In this document: piece after piece, positions 47,101 through 55,067 of the stretch
How positions within the stretch are numbered: the first letter of the stretch is position 1
Layout of the letters: every line of letters begins with the position of its first letter
From: Bacteroidota bacterium
GTDB taxonomy: Bacteria > Bacteroidota > Bacteroidia > Bacteroidales > JAGONC01
Reading direction: 5' to 3'
Assembly: GCA_022711405.1 (NCBI GenBank)
Contig: JAKLFC010000008.1
Coordinates: 1 to 64,000, forward strand
DNA length: 64,000 nt
Notes under the pieces: generated by a model
Seen by the model: only the letters and a program-made list of their open reading frames with translations
Databases searched by the model: none
What the model was told of the DNA's origin: nothing
Translations under genes and position numbers: made by a program

Positions 47101-47646
47101 TACGTGACGATAGATGCCTGATCCGGAATACCAGCGGCTGTTCTTGCCGTTATTGCTGACTTTGACAGCCAGGATGTTCTCCTGACCGGGCGGATTGCAT
47201 GATGTGGTAATGTCACAGAAAAACGGGGTATAGCCATAGGGATGGAATATGAGTTTCCTTCCGTTCATCCAGACTTCGGTTTCCATGTAAGCACCTTCAA
47301 AATAAAGCGCCAGCCGTTCACCGGATTGTTCCTTCTGAAGGAAAAATTTTTTTACATACCAGCCGGTTCCTCCAACGGTGTAGCCTGTAGCCGTTCCTCC
47401 GGCGCTTTCCTGTGAAAAGGGCAGGGTGATGCTCCAGTCGTGAGGCAGGTCAATATCCTGCCATGTCGTAGGATCCAGGTCCGGATTGGATATATTTTCA
47501 ACAACCCCGTAGTGGAATTTCCAGCCGGTATCAAAACTCATCCTTCGGGTAAATTCATCCCCGGAATGACGGGTACAGGCACTGACCAGGATCATGCCTG
47601 CCATCAAGAAACGCCATATGCAAGTAACTCTTAATACCATGATCAT
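44188..47646 (-). CDS. GH2 - GH43 fused glycosidase lipoprotein
   Basis: This 1152-residue lipoprotein (Cys24) has a complete GH2 beta-galactosidase-type unit (about 30-815), with acid/base in WSIGNEIQE (Glu about 428) and nucleophile in YQSESTPM (Glu about 510). A Pro/Arg/Gly-rich linker (about 817-841) leads to a C-terminal five-bladed GH43 propeller (about 842-1152). The GH43 part lacks the usual first-blade Asp base (it reads INAHGGGIL), as in the exo-beta-1,3-galactanase-like GH43 subfamilies. The remaining acids are in GEYKG, DSRDQTLF and SREAPAVF. A GH2 beta-galactosidase plus a GH43 galactanase-like domain fits stepwise removal of beta-galactosyl units. Start and upstream stop overlap in ATGA, so translation is probably coupled. 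The linker coincides with a palindromic repeat. Confidence 0.87.
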   Translation of the reverse strand: MIMVLRVTCIWRFLMAGMILVSACTRHSGDEFTRRMSFDTGWKFHYGVVENISNPDLDPTTWQDIDLPHDWSITLPFSQESAGGTATGYTVGGTGWYVKKFFLQKEQSGERLALYFEGAYMETEVWMNGRKLIFHPYGYTPFFCDITTSCNPPGQENILAVKVSNNGKNSRWYSGSGIYRHVWLETTDKLCLDTRGIYITTPVVESRKAVVRISADIMNSSDATRRADVFFKLFREEREYEDNQSVTVSLEPGERKTIVQQFEIQDPDLWSVESPALYLADISLKSRKELRDRISTTFGIRSLSFSAEHGFLLNDTPLELKGGCLHHDNGLLGAAAIDRAEERKVELLKANGFNAVRCAHNPPSEKFLEACDRLGLLVIDEAFDHWQQPKNPDDYHRFFDEWNEKDFTAMLMRDRNHPSVIMWSIGNEIQERADTSGLRIIKNFRRLVEEYDPTRPVTLAVNDFWDKPNYTWKDSERVFEQLDVGGYNYLWWLCESDHQQFPGRIIYQSESTPMERAINWDLVENHPYIIGDFVWTAMDYLGETGIGHFSYVEQLVKGPHELLPWPCFNAWCGDIDICGDKKPQSALRDILWGQSRIEILVHAPAPDGLFEKVSYWGWPDELATWNWKGSEGEMMDVRVFTRYPSVRLYLNGRFLEEKGTSKDAPDRYTALFRVRYEPGILKAVGIENGMEKETTALVTTGEPVKVSLKADRMILQNSRNELSYVRIELVDKDGLLVRDDDRRVELSVSGAGEIAAAGNASPVDMESFRSMSPKTFRGRALAIVRPTGQEGTVSIKVRSAGLPEETIRIEVGNVSLKTSPPAPPLRPRESEDQGRGAGVGSIIPGAIWRDSQGNTINAHGGGILYHQGIYYWYGEYKGDSTYRLERVTTWECWRADAGGVSCYSSPDLVNWTFEGLALPATPDDDSSELHPSQVIERPKVIHNDKTGKFVMWMHIESPDYEKAHAGVAVSDSPAGPFTYLGSFKPNEQDSRDQTLFRDDDGRAYHICSSEWNKTLYISLLNDDYTKPSGIFTRNFIGESREAPAVFKHDGKYYMITSGCTGWDPNVALIAVADSMLGMWTMTSNPCKGTEAEITFRSQSTFILPVNGKNISYIAMFDRWNKTNLADSRYVWLPLVFENGNPVIEWRDQWTLD
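45126..45194. repeat. GC-rich palindromic repeat, copy 1 (inside the GH2-GH43 gene)
   Basis: This shares its first 25 bases exactly with copy 2 (51483-51536). Read in reverse complement it matches copy 3 (54979-55048) around a CCCCGCGAAA core, with flanking AGGGGAGGGG arms. It is translated in frame as the interdomain linker of the fused enzyme. Confidence 0.85.
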
Positions 47647-50039
47647 TCGACCCTGATGTTGATCTCTGCATCGGGCAATCCGTCGGCGCGTGCTTCCATG
47701 CGGATGATCCCTTTTTGTTTTCCTGACCGGAGGATCACCAGGCAGCGACCCTGCCAGGCTTTTCGTTCATTCACCCGAAAGCTTTCAAGGCTCACCGGGT
47801 TGGCGTTTCCGACCGCTGCCAGGCTGCCGGCTCCGGATACATTGAATCTCAATGTATTATCTGCCAGGGGATTCCTGGTCCCCTGTCTGTCAACCAGTTC
47901 AATGGAAACATAACAAAGGTCCTGTCCATCGGCCTTTAAGGTGTCCCTATCCGCGATGAGCACCATGGCTGACGGTGTGCCGGCTGTCCGGAGCAGGGCC
48001 GAATCGGCGGGATGACCATCCTTATACCCCCTGGCTGTCAGTTCTCCGGGCCGGTAGGGTACGTCCCATTGCAGGATATTTTTATTTGCAGACGTATTCG
48101 ATTTCTTTCCGAGCGATATTCCGTTCAGGAGCAGTTCGACCTCATCACAGTTAGTATAGGCTGAGACTGTCATGGTAGTATTTTCATACCCTTTAAAATT
48201 CCAGCTATCCACCGCATCCGGCCAGTCCCAGACGCTCCAGTACTCCTTCTCCGGATTGAGCGGGAAGGATGGGACAGGAGGGGTAACGAAAAGTCTGACG
48301 ATGGGTTTTTCCTTCCAGAGGGTTTGCCTGTGCCAGGACTGTGGACGCGGATTGCCGCAGATATCCAGGTCCCCGCACCAGGCCAGGTTCCATGGGAAGA
48401 AGCCGGGCTCCTGCGGATAACCGCGCCAACCGATGCTTGCTTCGCCGATGTGATCAAAGGCCGTCCAGACAAAGTCACCGATCACCCAGGGGTATTCCCT
48501 GACACCCTGCCAGTAATCGTAAGCCTCGGAGGGGTAGGATTCTGAGCAGAACATTACCCTATGCGGGAGTCTTTCATGATCAGAAAGATAAAGGCCCCGG
48601 CAATAGTTGTAGCCGCAAACGTCCAGGTGAGAGAAAAAGGCGTCTTTCTGAGGTGTGATCGCATTGACGGCAGCGGTCACCGGGCGGGTTGGGTCGGCAG
48701 CGCGTACAAAGTCAGCCATCCGGCCGCACAGACCGGCAATTTCCTCTGTATCGGTGTTTCTGATCTCGTTCCCGATGCTCCACATAATGATGCAGGGGTG
48801 GTTCCGGTCACGCAGGATCATGCTCCCAAGATCCTCCTGCCACAGGCTGTCGAAGCGTGTGCTGTAGTCGCCGCTGAAATGACCGTATCGCCACACGTCG
48901 AACGCCTCATCGATGACCATCATCCCCAGACGGTCGCAGGCATCGAGGATGGCTGCTGAGGGAGGATTGTGGGCCATCCGCAGGGCGTTGAATCCGGCTG
49001 CCTTCAGGAGCCCGACCTTGCGCTCCTCAGCCCGGTCGAAAGCCGCTGACCCGAGCGGGCCGTTGTCATGATGGACGCAGCCACCCCGCAGCTTTGTCTC
49101 TTTACCATTGAGACGAAAACCATGCTGGGCATCAAATTGCAGGGTACGTATCCCGAAGGACTGCACCATCCTGTCAGTCAGTTTGCCATCCACAAAAAGG
49201 CTCACCTCAGCTGCGTAGAGGTAAGGATCTTCAGGCGACCACAGATGCGGTGAAAGGATGGTAAGTTGTTCATCCACGGTTCCTGTTTCTCCCGGGTGCA
49301 AAATGAAGTCCACCCGGGAGCTTCCGGCGAAGCTTCCCCCGGATTCCAATGCTTTCACATACACTGTCCCTTTCCTCTCCTGTAGATCCTGATTGATCAG
49401 TGATGTTTTTACTATTATATTTGCTTGATTTTCAATTACTTTAACTGTGGTGACGTCAATTCCCCAGGTTTCGATATGCAATGGTGGCGCCACCATCAGC
49501 CTTACATGTCGGAAGATGCCTGATCCCGAATACCACCTGCATCGTACCGAGTCGTTGTTGACCCTGACCGCAATCACGTTGTCTGAACCAAATTTCATCC
49601 AATCGCTGATTTCGTATTCAAACGGCGAATAGCCATAGAAGTGATTACCTGCATGGTGGCCGTTGATCCAGACATCGGCGTCCATATACACTCCATCGAA
49701 CCGTATGAAGACTTTTTTTTCTGCTTCCGTTGCCCCGACGGTGAAATGTTTCCTGTACCAGCCAACTCCTCCCCGGGTGAATCCGCTCGACACACCGTTC
49801 ACCACCGTTGAATCAAAAGGGGAGTGGTTGCCCGGTAAGTCTTCTATGCTCCAGTCATGAGGCAGGTCCAGTTTCCTCCAGCCTTCATCATCGAGTGTGA
49901 TTCGTTCTCCTCCATCTGTTTCGCCAGGATAAAACAGCCAGTTTTCATCGAAAAGACGGTCAGATCTGGGCGACAGGGTTTCCTGGCTGCAGGATGCCAG
50001 CAGGACGACAGTGACCGTTACCAGGATGATATATCTCAT
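47643..50039 (-). CDS. GH2-family beta-galactosidase-type lipoprotein
   Basis: This 798-residue lipoprotein (LASC lipobox, Cys17) carries a sugar-binding domain (about 30-190), an Ig-like domain (about 195-300), a TIM barrel with acid/base in WSIGNEIRN (Glu about 425) and nucleophile in FCSESYPS (Glu about 499), and two C-terminal beta-sandwiches ending Ile-Arg-Val-Glu. It is a close paralogue of the GH2 half of the next gene (shared blocks DLPHDWSI, YSGSGIFRHV, GGCVHHDNGPLGSAAFDRAE, CDRLGMMVIDEAFD), so one arose by tandem duplication. Substrate specificity within GH2 (galactoside, glucuronide, other) is uncertain. The product is probably periplasmic or surface-tethered. Confidence 0.9.
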   Translation of the reverse strand: MRYIILVTVTVVLLASCSQETLSPRSDRLFDENWLFYPGETDGGERITLDDEGWRKLDLPHDWSIEDLPGNHSPFDSTVVNGVSSGFTRGGVGWYRKHFTVGATEAEKKVFIRFDGVYMDADVWINGHHAGNHFYGYSPFEYEISDWMKFGSDNVIAVRVNNDSVRCRWYSGSGIFRHVRLMVAPPLHIETWGIDVTTVKVIENQANIIVKTSLINQDLQERKGTVYVKALESGGSFAGSSRVDFILHPGETGTVDEQLTILSPHLWSPEDPYLYAAEVSLFVDGKLTDRMVQSFGIRTLQFDAQHGFRLNGKETKLRGGCVHHDNGPLGSAAFDRAEERKVGLLKAAGFNALRMAHNPPSAAILDACDRLGMMVIDEAFDVWRYGHFSGDYSTRFDSLWQEDLGSMILRDRNHPCIIMWSIGNEIRNTDTEEIAGLCGRMADFVRAADPTRPVTAAVNAITPQKDAFFSHLDVCGYNYCRGLYLSDHERLPHRVMFCSESYPSEAYDYWQGVREYPWVIGDFVWTAFDHIGEASIGWRGYPQEPGFFPWNLAWCGDLDICGNPRPQSWHRQTLWKEKPIVRLFVTPPVPSFPLNPEKEYWSVWDWPDAVDSWNFKGYENTTMTVSAYTNCDEVELLLNGISLGKKSNTSANKNILQWDVPYRPGELTARGYKDGHPADSALLRTAGTPSAMVLIADRDTLKADGQDLCYVSIELVDRQGTRNPLADNTLRFNVSGAGSLAAVGNANPVSLESFRVNERKAWQGRCLVILRSGKQKGIIRMEARADGLPDAEINIRVE

Positions 50040-50059
50040 TATGACTGCTCTTTATAAAA

Positions 50060-51433
50060 TCACTGATGTTTTGTCATCACATTCTCGAGCTCTTCCAGTG
50101 TTTTACCCCTGGTCTCCCTCACCTTAAACAGGATGAACAGGAATCCCAGGACACAGATCCCTGAATAAATGTAAAAAGATTTATCCGCAAGTCGTTCAAA
50201 AAGCACCGGGAATGTGAACACCAGCACAAAATAGGCGGCCCACAGGCTGAGTGTCGCCACTGAGGTAGCTTCGCCCCGGATCTTGTTGGGAAAGATTTCG
50301 GAGATCAGCACCCAGGTGACGGGTGCCAGCGACATGGCATAAACGCCGATGGCAGCCAGCAGGAACCAGGATACCTGGAGCGATCGGATTTCCAGCAGCT
50401 GGACCACGATCAGGTAAAGAATGGCCAGCCCCCCGGATCCGATGAGCATCAGGGGTTTGCGCCCGATACGGTCCACCAGCGTCATGGCCAGCAAGGTGAA
50501 CGTCAGGTTCACCCCGCCGATGAAAACGGTCTGCAGCAGCTGGTCATCCTGGCTGGCCCCGATGCTTGCAAAGATTTTCGGGGCGTAGTTGAAGACCGTA
50601 TTGATCCCGCATAGCTGCTGGAACACGGCGATGCCGATCCCGATGATCACCGCCGGGAGCACAGCCCTGCTGAAAACCGCTCTGTAATTTGTCCGGGCAT
50701 TTCCGGCCAGTGATTTCCGGATGTCCGACAGTGATCCCGAAGCAAAATCCTCATCACCGATCTTCGTCAGGATGGTTTTTGCCCAAGCGATATTGCCTGC
50801 TTTCACGAGCCATCTCGGGCTTTCGGGCAGCCACAGGGCCCCAGTGAAAAACAGTGCCGACGGTATGAAGCCAAGCCCGAACATCCATCGCCAGGCTGCG
50901 TCTCCCTGGTTGCGCAGGGCATAGTTGACCAGATTGGTGACCAGGATGCCGATCACGATCGTCAGCTGGTTGATGGCCACCATGCGGCCTCTTACAGGCG
51001 CGGGTGCCATTTCGGCTATGTATATGGGTGACAGCATGGAGGCCATCCCAACCCCGATGCCAGCAGCGAACCTCGACAAGATAAAAAGATCCCTGGAGGG
51101 TGAGAACGCCATGGCCAGCGATGAGACAGCGAAGATAGCGGCGGCCAGCAGCAATCCTTTTTTTCTGCCATGACGGTCGGCAACATAGCCTGCCAGCAGG
51201 CAGCCGAAAATGGCTCCCAGGGCCAGGCTGCCGGTGGTGAATCCCTGCCAGTAGGCATCCAGATCAAAATGTTTCTGCAAAAAAGGCAGTGCACCTGCGA
51301 TCACAGCGAAATCAAATCCAAACAGGTATCCTCCCAGGGCCGAGATGAAGGAAACTCCCAGAATATAGGAGGTATTGAATGCGTGTCCCCTTCCGTGGGG
51401 CATTACTGGCTCCGGGTGTGTGCTGCCTGACAT
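50060..51433 (-). CDS. MFS sugar porter (sugar/proton symporter)
   Basis: This 457-residue protein has twelve predicted membrane helices and the sugar-porter signatures: GYLFGFDFAVIAGALPFLQ near the start, DRHGRKKG between helices 2 and 3, PESPRWLV after helix 6, QQLCGINTVFNY in helix 7 and DRIGRKPLM between helices 8 and 9. This is the XylE/GalP/AraE type, which carries a monosaccharide (xylose, galactose, arabinose or glucose) with a proton into the cytoplasm. Its place in the PUL fits import of the final monosaccharide. A longer frame to 51646 exists, but its extra 71 residues translate the palindromic repeat and part of the upstream gene; the ATG at 51433 gives the canonical N-terminus. 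Confidence 0.92.
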   Translation of the reverse strand: MSGSTHPEPVMPHGRGHAFNTSYILGVSFISALGGYLFGFDFAVIAGALPFLQKHFDLDAYWQGFTTGSLALGAIFGCLLAGYVADRHGRKKGLLLAAAIFAVSSLAMAFSPSRDLFILSRFAAGIGVGMASMLSPIYIAEMAPAPVRGRMVAINQLTIVIGILVTNLVNYALRNQGDAAWRWMFGLGFIPSALFFTGALWLPESPRWLVKAGNIAWAKTILTKIGDEDFASGSLSDIRKSLAGNARTNYRAVFSRAVLPAVIIGIGIAVFQQLCGINTVFNYAPKIFASIGASQDDQLLQTVFIGGVNLTFTLLAMTLVDRIGRKPLMLIGSGGLAILYLIVVQLLEIRSLQVSWFLLAAIGVYAMSLAPVTWVLISEIFPNKIRGEATSVATLSLWAAYFVLVFTFPVLFERLADKSFYIYSGICVLGFLFILFKVRETRGKTLEELENVMTKHQ

Positions 51434-51482
51434 TTGAATCCTGAAATTATCGTTATTGATAATGTATTTTTCAAATTTTTTT

Positions 51483-51536
51483 ACCCTACCCCTGCACCCC
51501 TCCCCTGCTAGCAGGGGAGGGGACGGGGGAGGGGTA
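51483..51536. repeat. GC-rich palindromic repeat, copy 2
   Basis: It lies between the DUF5107-TPR gene (whose stop is at 51537) and the MFS gene. The centre, 51497-51522, is a perfect 26-base palindrome made of CCCCTCCCCTGC and its complement around CTAG. The outer bases match copy 1. It could fold into a stable hairpin in RNA and end or protect the upstream mRNA. Confidence 0.88.
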
Positions 51537-54500
51537 CTATAGATCACCTCTCCTGAGCATCTGCCGGTGCACCTGTGCTCCCTGGTGATTAACATCCATC
51601 GAAAGCACCCGTTCAAACAATGCCTCCGCTCTTTCCCGGGATCCATTTCCTTTTCCCATGTACCCCAACCCCATCATATAAAAACAATGTATTTTGTTAC
51701 GCATATCCAGATCGGCGTCAAAAACGAGCAGATCGGGAAGAGAAACGGCAAAATAATCGATCATGGCTTCATCGTTCATGTGCATCTCCCCGAAATCGAT
51801 CAGCTGCTGAAAGATGGCGCTGGCTTTTTCCTCCCGGCCTGATTTCCTCCATGCCAGCCCCTGGTAAAAGATCATATCGGGCTGGGGATCATTGTAGAAC
51901 AATGCCTGGACAGGCTGGCTCTGACCTTTCGTCGCGAGTTCAAAACACCTGCGTGCCTTATCAACCATCCCCATCCTTTCATACACGATCCCTTTCCAGT
52001 AATGGATATCGTTTTCGCATGCACCATAAAGTTTGCCTTCTCCCAGGGATGAAGGGTAATTCTCTGTCTGTTCCAGAAGATCGAGGGCTTCTCCCGGACG
52101 ATCTGCAGCTATCGCTTCTTTTGCCAGTTCAAGATGGCACAACAGGTACTGTCCGACCACTTTCCCTTCTCCTCCTTCCCAGGGGTGGAACCTGCGGGAG
52201 GCCAGCAGATCTTTTGCTTTTCGGAACCGGCAGAGCTGGTTGCACAGCGTTACCTGTTCCAGGTACAGGTCATCCCGCTGGCTGACCAGTCCGGAATGTG
52301 CTTCCAGTTGGGAAAGCCTTTCTTCATGGCTTTTGTTCATTCTTTTGTACAGCTGGTCGAGTTCCATCAGGATCCTGGCATCGCTGCGGTCGAGCGAGAA
52401 CGCTTTCTCCAGGAAGGTCTGTGCCCTTTCCGGATCGTGCCGCTTGTTGTAATAAGCGATCGCAAGGTTGCGGTGTACGGTCGGGAAATCATCCCTGAGC
52501 GCCGCGGAACGTTCCCAGCAACCGATGGCCTCCTCGTACTGCCGCTTGTCGTACCACAGGTTCCCCAGATAATAATGCGCTTTTGCATCTGCAGGATCCA
52601 CCTCAAGGGCCGTCTTCAGGACCAGGATCTCTTCGATGCGGTCGGGAAAGACCAGGTCGGGCCGTAAGGCAGATCCCTGCCTGAAATATTCCGTGGCGGC
52701 AGGGTGGTTCCCTTCACGGTACGCCAGCCAGCCGAGGTAGTAGGGCACCAGTGAATATCCGTCCCTGTTTTCATTATAATAAACGGAGAGAAGATCCGAC
52801 GCATCTCGGTAAAGGCCTGCGTGTGCATAATCCAGCGTGTATTCCAGAAAATTATGGACCAACAGCCGGCTGACCGTTTTCAGTTGCGTCAGGGCGTCAT
52901 CCGATGATCTGGCTTTGTTCTGTTGCAGGATCACACATCGTTCGTACAGGCAGCCGAAATGGAAAGGATCCAGCTTCAGCGATTCCGTGATCCATTCTTC
53001 GGCTTCCGGTATTTTATCCAGGTACCTGAGGATAACCGCCTTCAGATGCCGTGCTGTATGACTGCGGACATTGCCGGTGAGCGACTTTTCAACAAGTTCC
53101 AGGGCATGAAGGTAATTTTTCTGACGCACCGCTATCCTGGCCAGGTTCAGGTAACCGGCGTCCTGCCATGCATGGTTCCACACGCTTTTATAAAAAGTAT
53201 CAAAGGCTTCTTCATAACGGTCCTGGAAGGTAAGGGCACAGCCCAGGTTGTAAAAGGGTTCCCCGTCACATGGATTCGGATTGCGTGAAGTCAGTGTCTC
53301 CATGGCTTTCCTGAAGAAGGCCTCTGCCCGTGCAAACTGTCCCCGGCGTAAATACCACAACCCCAGTGCATTATTATTTTTTGCATCTTTCGGATCCCTC
53401 CTGAGCGCTTCTTCGTAGTAATCTACCGGCATACATGTGGCATGACGGTACTGTTCCAGGTGCAGGCCGGTGAGGAAGAGCTGTTCGTTGTTTTCCACAT
53501 CAGCTGGTTTGAAGGGAGAAGTTGCTGGTGCGGGTATGGTTGTTTTCCCTGCGATCTCTTCATGGTACGACAGCAACTCCCTGCCTGTCTTCATTTCGGT
53601 GACGGTGAGCTTTACGGCGGCAGGGGAGAAGTCTTCTGTCATCGTTATCTTTTTGACATAAGGATCTTCGGGCCCGATGGACAATGTTTCGCTGAACACT
53701 TCCTGTTCTTCCCTGAGCAGCCGGATCCGGATCCCATCAAAACGGGAGGTGACGAAAAGCCTGATCTCTACATCATGACCTGAAATATCCAGCCCGAGCA
53801 GGGCATCTTTGTTTGCATTGTTTACAATACCGATTTCCCTGTAAGGCATGAAATACTGCACGAACGATCTTTCCTCGTACGGCTGGAGCCAGGAGAAGTC
53901 GGGCTGGTTGTCGGTGAACACGCCGGTCATCATCTCAACGTACGGGCCATCTTCGTCCGTCAGGTTCTGCTCCCATGCACGTCCGAAGTCGCCGGTTCCC
54001 CAGGTCCACTGCTTCTTGCCGGGTGAGATGTGATGATCGGCCACGTGTAGCAAACCGGCGCGGGTGTCATGCTCATATCCCCCGATGAAATCATATTTTG
54101 AGGCAACAGCCATATAGCTGGTCGGCACCGGAATGTTCCTGTACCACGAGATGTCGGTGCCGGGAGAATAATCCACCTTATAGTAGGTGCCATTTGCAAC
54201 AGGGAACCCGGAAACATCCCGTTTACCATGGTCAAACACGGCATGCACGTCGGGCGGGAACACCGACTGGTAATGATCGTTCACCTTCAGGGCAGGATTT
54301 GCCCACCACAGGAACGTCTGGGGAAAAGGAGTCCGGTTATACAACCTGCCCTCAACCTCCAGGTAAGCCTTACCCGGATAGAGGGTGAATCCTGTCGAAC
54401 ATTTCATATGCGACATTCTCTCCACTTCGTTCACCCAAACGGTCTTGCTGCCGTCTGCATTTGCCTGAATTTGATAGTCGGTCTGTTCGAAAGTGGAAGG

Positions 54501-54875
54501 CCTGTGGTGCTGGGGCCAGTTGAATTCGATCCCTCCTGAGATCCATGGACCTGTCAGTCCCACCAGGGCGGGTTTGATCACGCGGTTATAATAGATGAAA
54601 TGCCTTTGCCCGATCTTGTCGAATGCCATCTGTACCCGTCCGCCCAGCCGCGGGAGGATCATGATCTTAAGGTAGTTGTTCTCCAGGAAAAGAGCGTTAT
54701 ACGCTACATCTGACCGTTGGTCGCTGATCTTTTCGATGATCGGGTAAGGATAAACCGCGCCGCTGCTGCCCTGGTAGATCCTTTTTTCGAGAAACATTGG
54801 ATTTTTATCGGGCGGCCCGGTCAAGTACGTTGGGATGTTCACCTGTTCCTGCCAGGCTTTTACTTCCTCATCCAT
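51537..54875 (-). CDS. DUF5107-TPR protein, cytoplasmic
   Basis: This 1112-residue protein lacks a signal peptide. Residues about 15-440 are a DUF5107 domain (galactose-mutarotase-like sandwich; LPRLGGRVQMAFDKIG and GGIEFNWPQHHRPS are recognisable blocks), followed by about 650 residues of tetratricopeptide-type repeats (for example AKNNNALGLWYLRRGQFARA and AKAHYYLGNLWYDKRQYEEA). The exported protein at the other end of the PUL has the same two-part plan. DUF5107-TPR proteins are widespread beside glycan-utilisation genes in several phyla. Their biochemical role is not settled; sugar binding or an enzymatic role on glycan-derived products is an inference. It starts 192 bases from the divergent AraC gene and is the first gene of the minus-strand PUL run. 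Confidence 0.82.
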   Translation of the reverse strand: MDEEVKAWQEQVNIPTYLTGPPDKNPMFLEKRIYQGSSGAVYPYPIIEKISDQRSDVAYNALFLENNYLKIMILPRLGGRVQMAFDKIGQRHFIYYNRVIKPALVGLTGPWISGGIEFNWPQHHRPSTFEQTDYQIQANADGSKTVWVNEVERMSHMKCSTGFTLYPGKAYLEVEGRLYNRTPFPQTFLWWANPALKVNDHYQSVFPPDVHAVFDHGKRDVSGFPVANGTYYKVDYSPGTDISWYRNIPVPTSYMAVASKYDFIGGYEHDTRAGLLHVADHHISPGKKQWTWGTGDFGRAWEQNLTDEDGPYVEMMTGVFTDNQPDFSWLQPYEERSFVQYFMPYREIGIVNNANKDALLGLDISGHDVEIRLFVTSRFDGIRIRLLREEQEVFSETLSIGPEDPYVKKITMTEDFSPAAVKLTVTEMKTGRELLSYHEEIAGKTTIPAPATSPFKPADVENNEQLFLTGLHLEQYRHATCMPVDYYEEALRRDPKDAKNNNALGLWYLRRGQFARAEAFFRKAMETLTSRNPNPCDGEPFYNLGCALTFQDRYEEAFDTFYKSVWNHAWQDAGYLNLARIAVRQKNYLHALELVEKSLTGNVRSHTARHLKAVILRYLDKIPEAEEWITESLKLDPFHFGCLYERCVILQQNKARSSDDALTQLKTVSRLLVHNFLEYTLDYAHAGLYRDASDLLSVYYNENRDGYSLVPYYLGWLAYREGNHPAATEYFRQGSALRPDLVFPDRIEEILVLKTALEVDPADAKAHYYLGNLWYDKRQYEEAIGCWERSAALRDDFPTVHRNLAIAYYNKRHDPERAQTFLEKAFSLDRSDARILMELDQLYKRMNKSHEERLSQLEAHSGLVSQRDDLYLEQVTLCNQLCRFRKAKDLLASRRFHPWEGGEGKVVGQYLLCHLELAKEAIAADRPGEALDLLEQTENYPSSLGEGKLYGACENDIHYWKGIVYERMGMVDKARRCFELATKGQSQPVQALFYNDPQPDMIFYQGLAWRKSGREEKASAIFQQLIDFGEMHMNDEAMIDYFAVSLPDLLVFDADLDMRNKIHCFYMMGLGYMGKGNGSRERAEALFERVLSMDVNHQGAQVHRQMLRRGDL

Positions 54876-54978
54876 ATCAGTATTCTGCCGGATATTGAAT
54901 GATCAAAGAAAAGATTTTGACGGATAAAAATAAATGGAGTAATTTCGCCATTTGATGGATTATTTTACGGTATTAAAG

Positions 54979-55048
54979 GACCCCTCCCCCTGCCCCTCCC
55001 CTAGGTCCCCGCGAAATCGGGGATCCGGGAGGGGTGAGGGGAGGGGGC
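54979..55048. repeat. GC-rich palindromic repeat, copy 3 (AraC/DUF5107 divergent region)
   Basis: It is related to copies 1 and 2 by the CCCCTCCCCT and AGGGGTGAGGGGAGGG arms around GGTCCCCGCGAAATCGGGGA. It ends 19 bases before the AraC start, so in RNA its hairpin would lie in the AraC leader and might affect translation. Confidence 0.85.
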
Positions 55049-55067
55049 CTTCAAACAAAATTCCCCA

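Noticed and set aside
51434..51646. N-terminal extension of the MFS porter to 51646
   Set aside because: It translates the palindromic repeat and the end of the upstream gene; the canonical porter start is at 51433.
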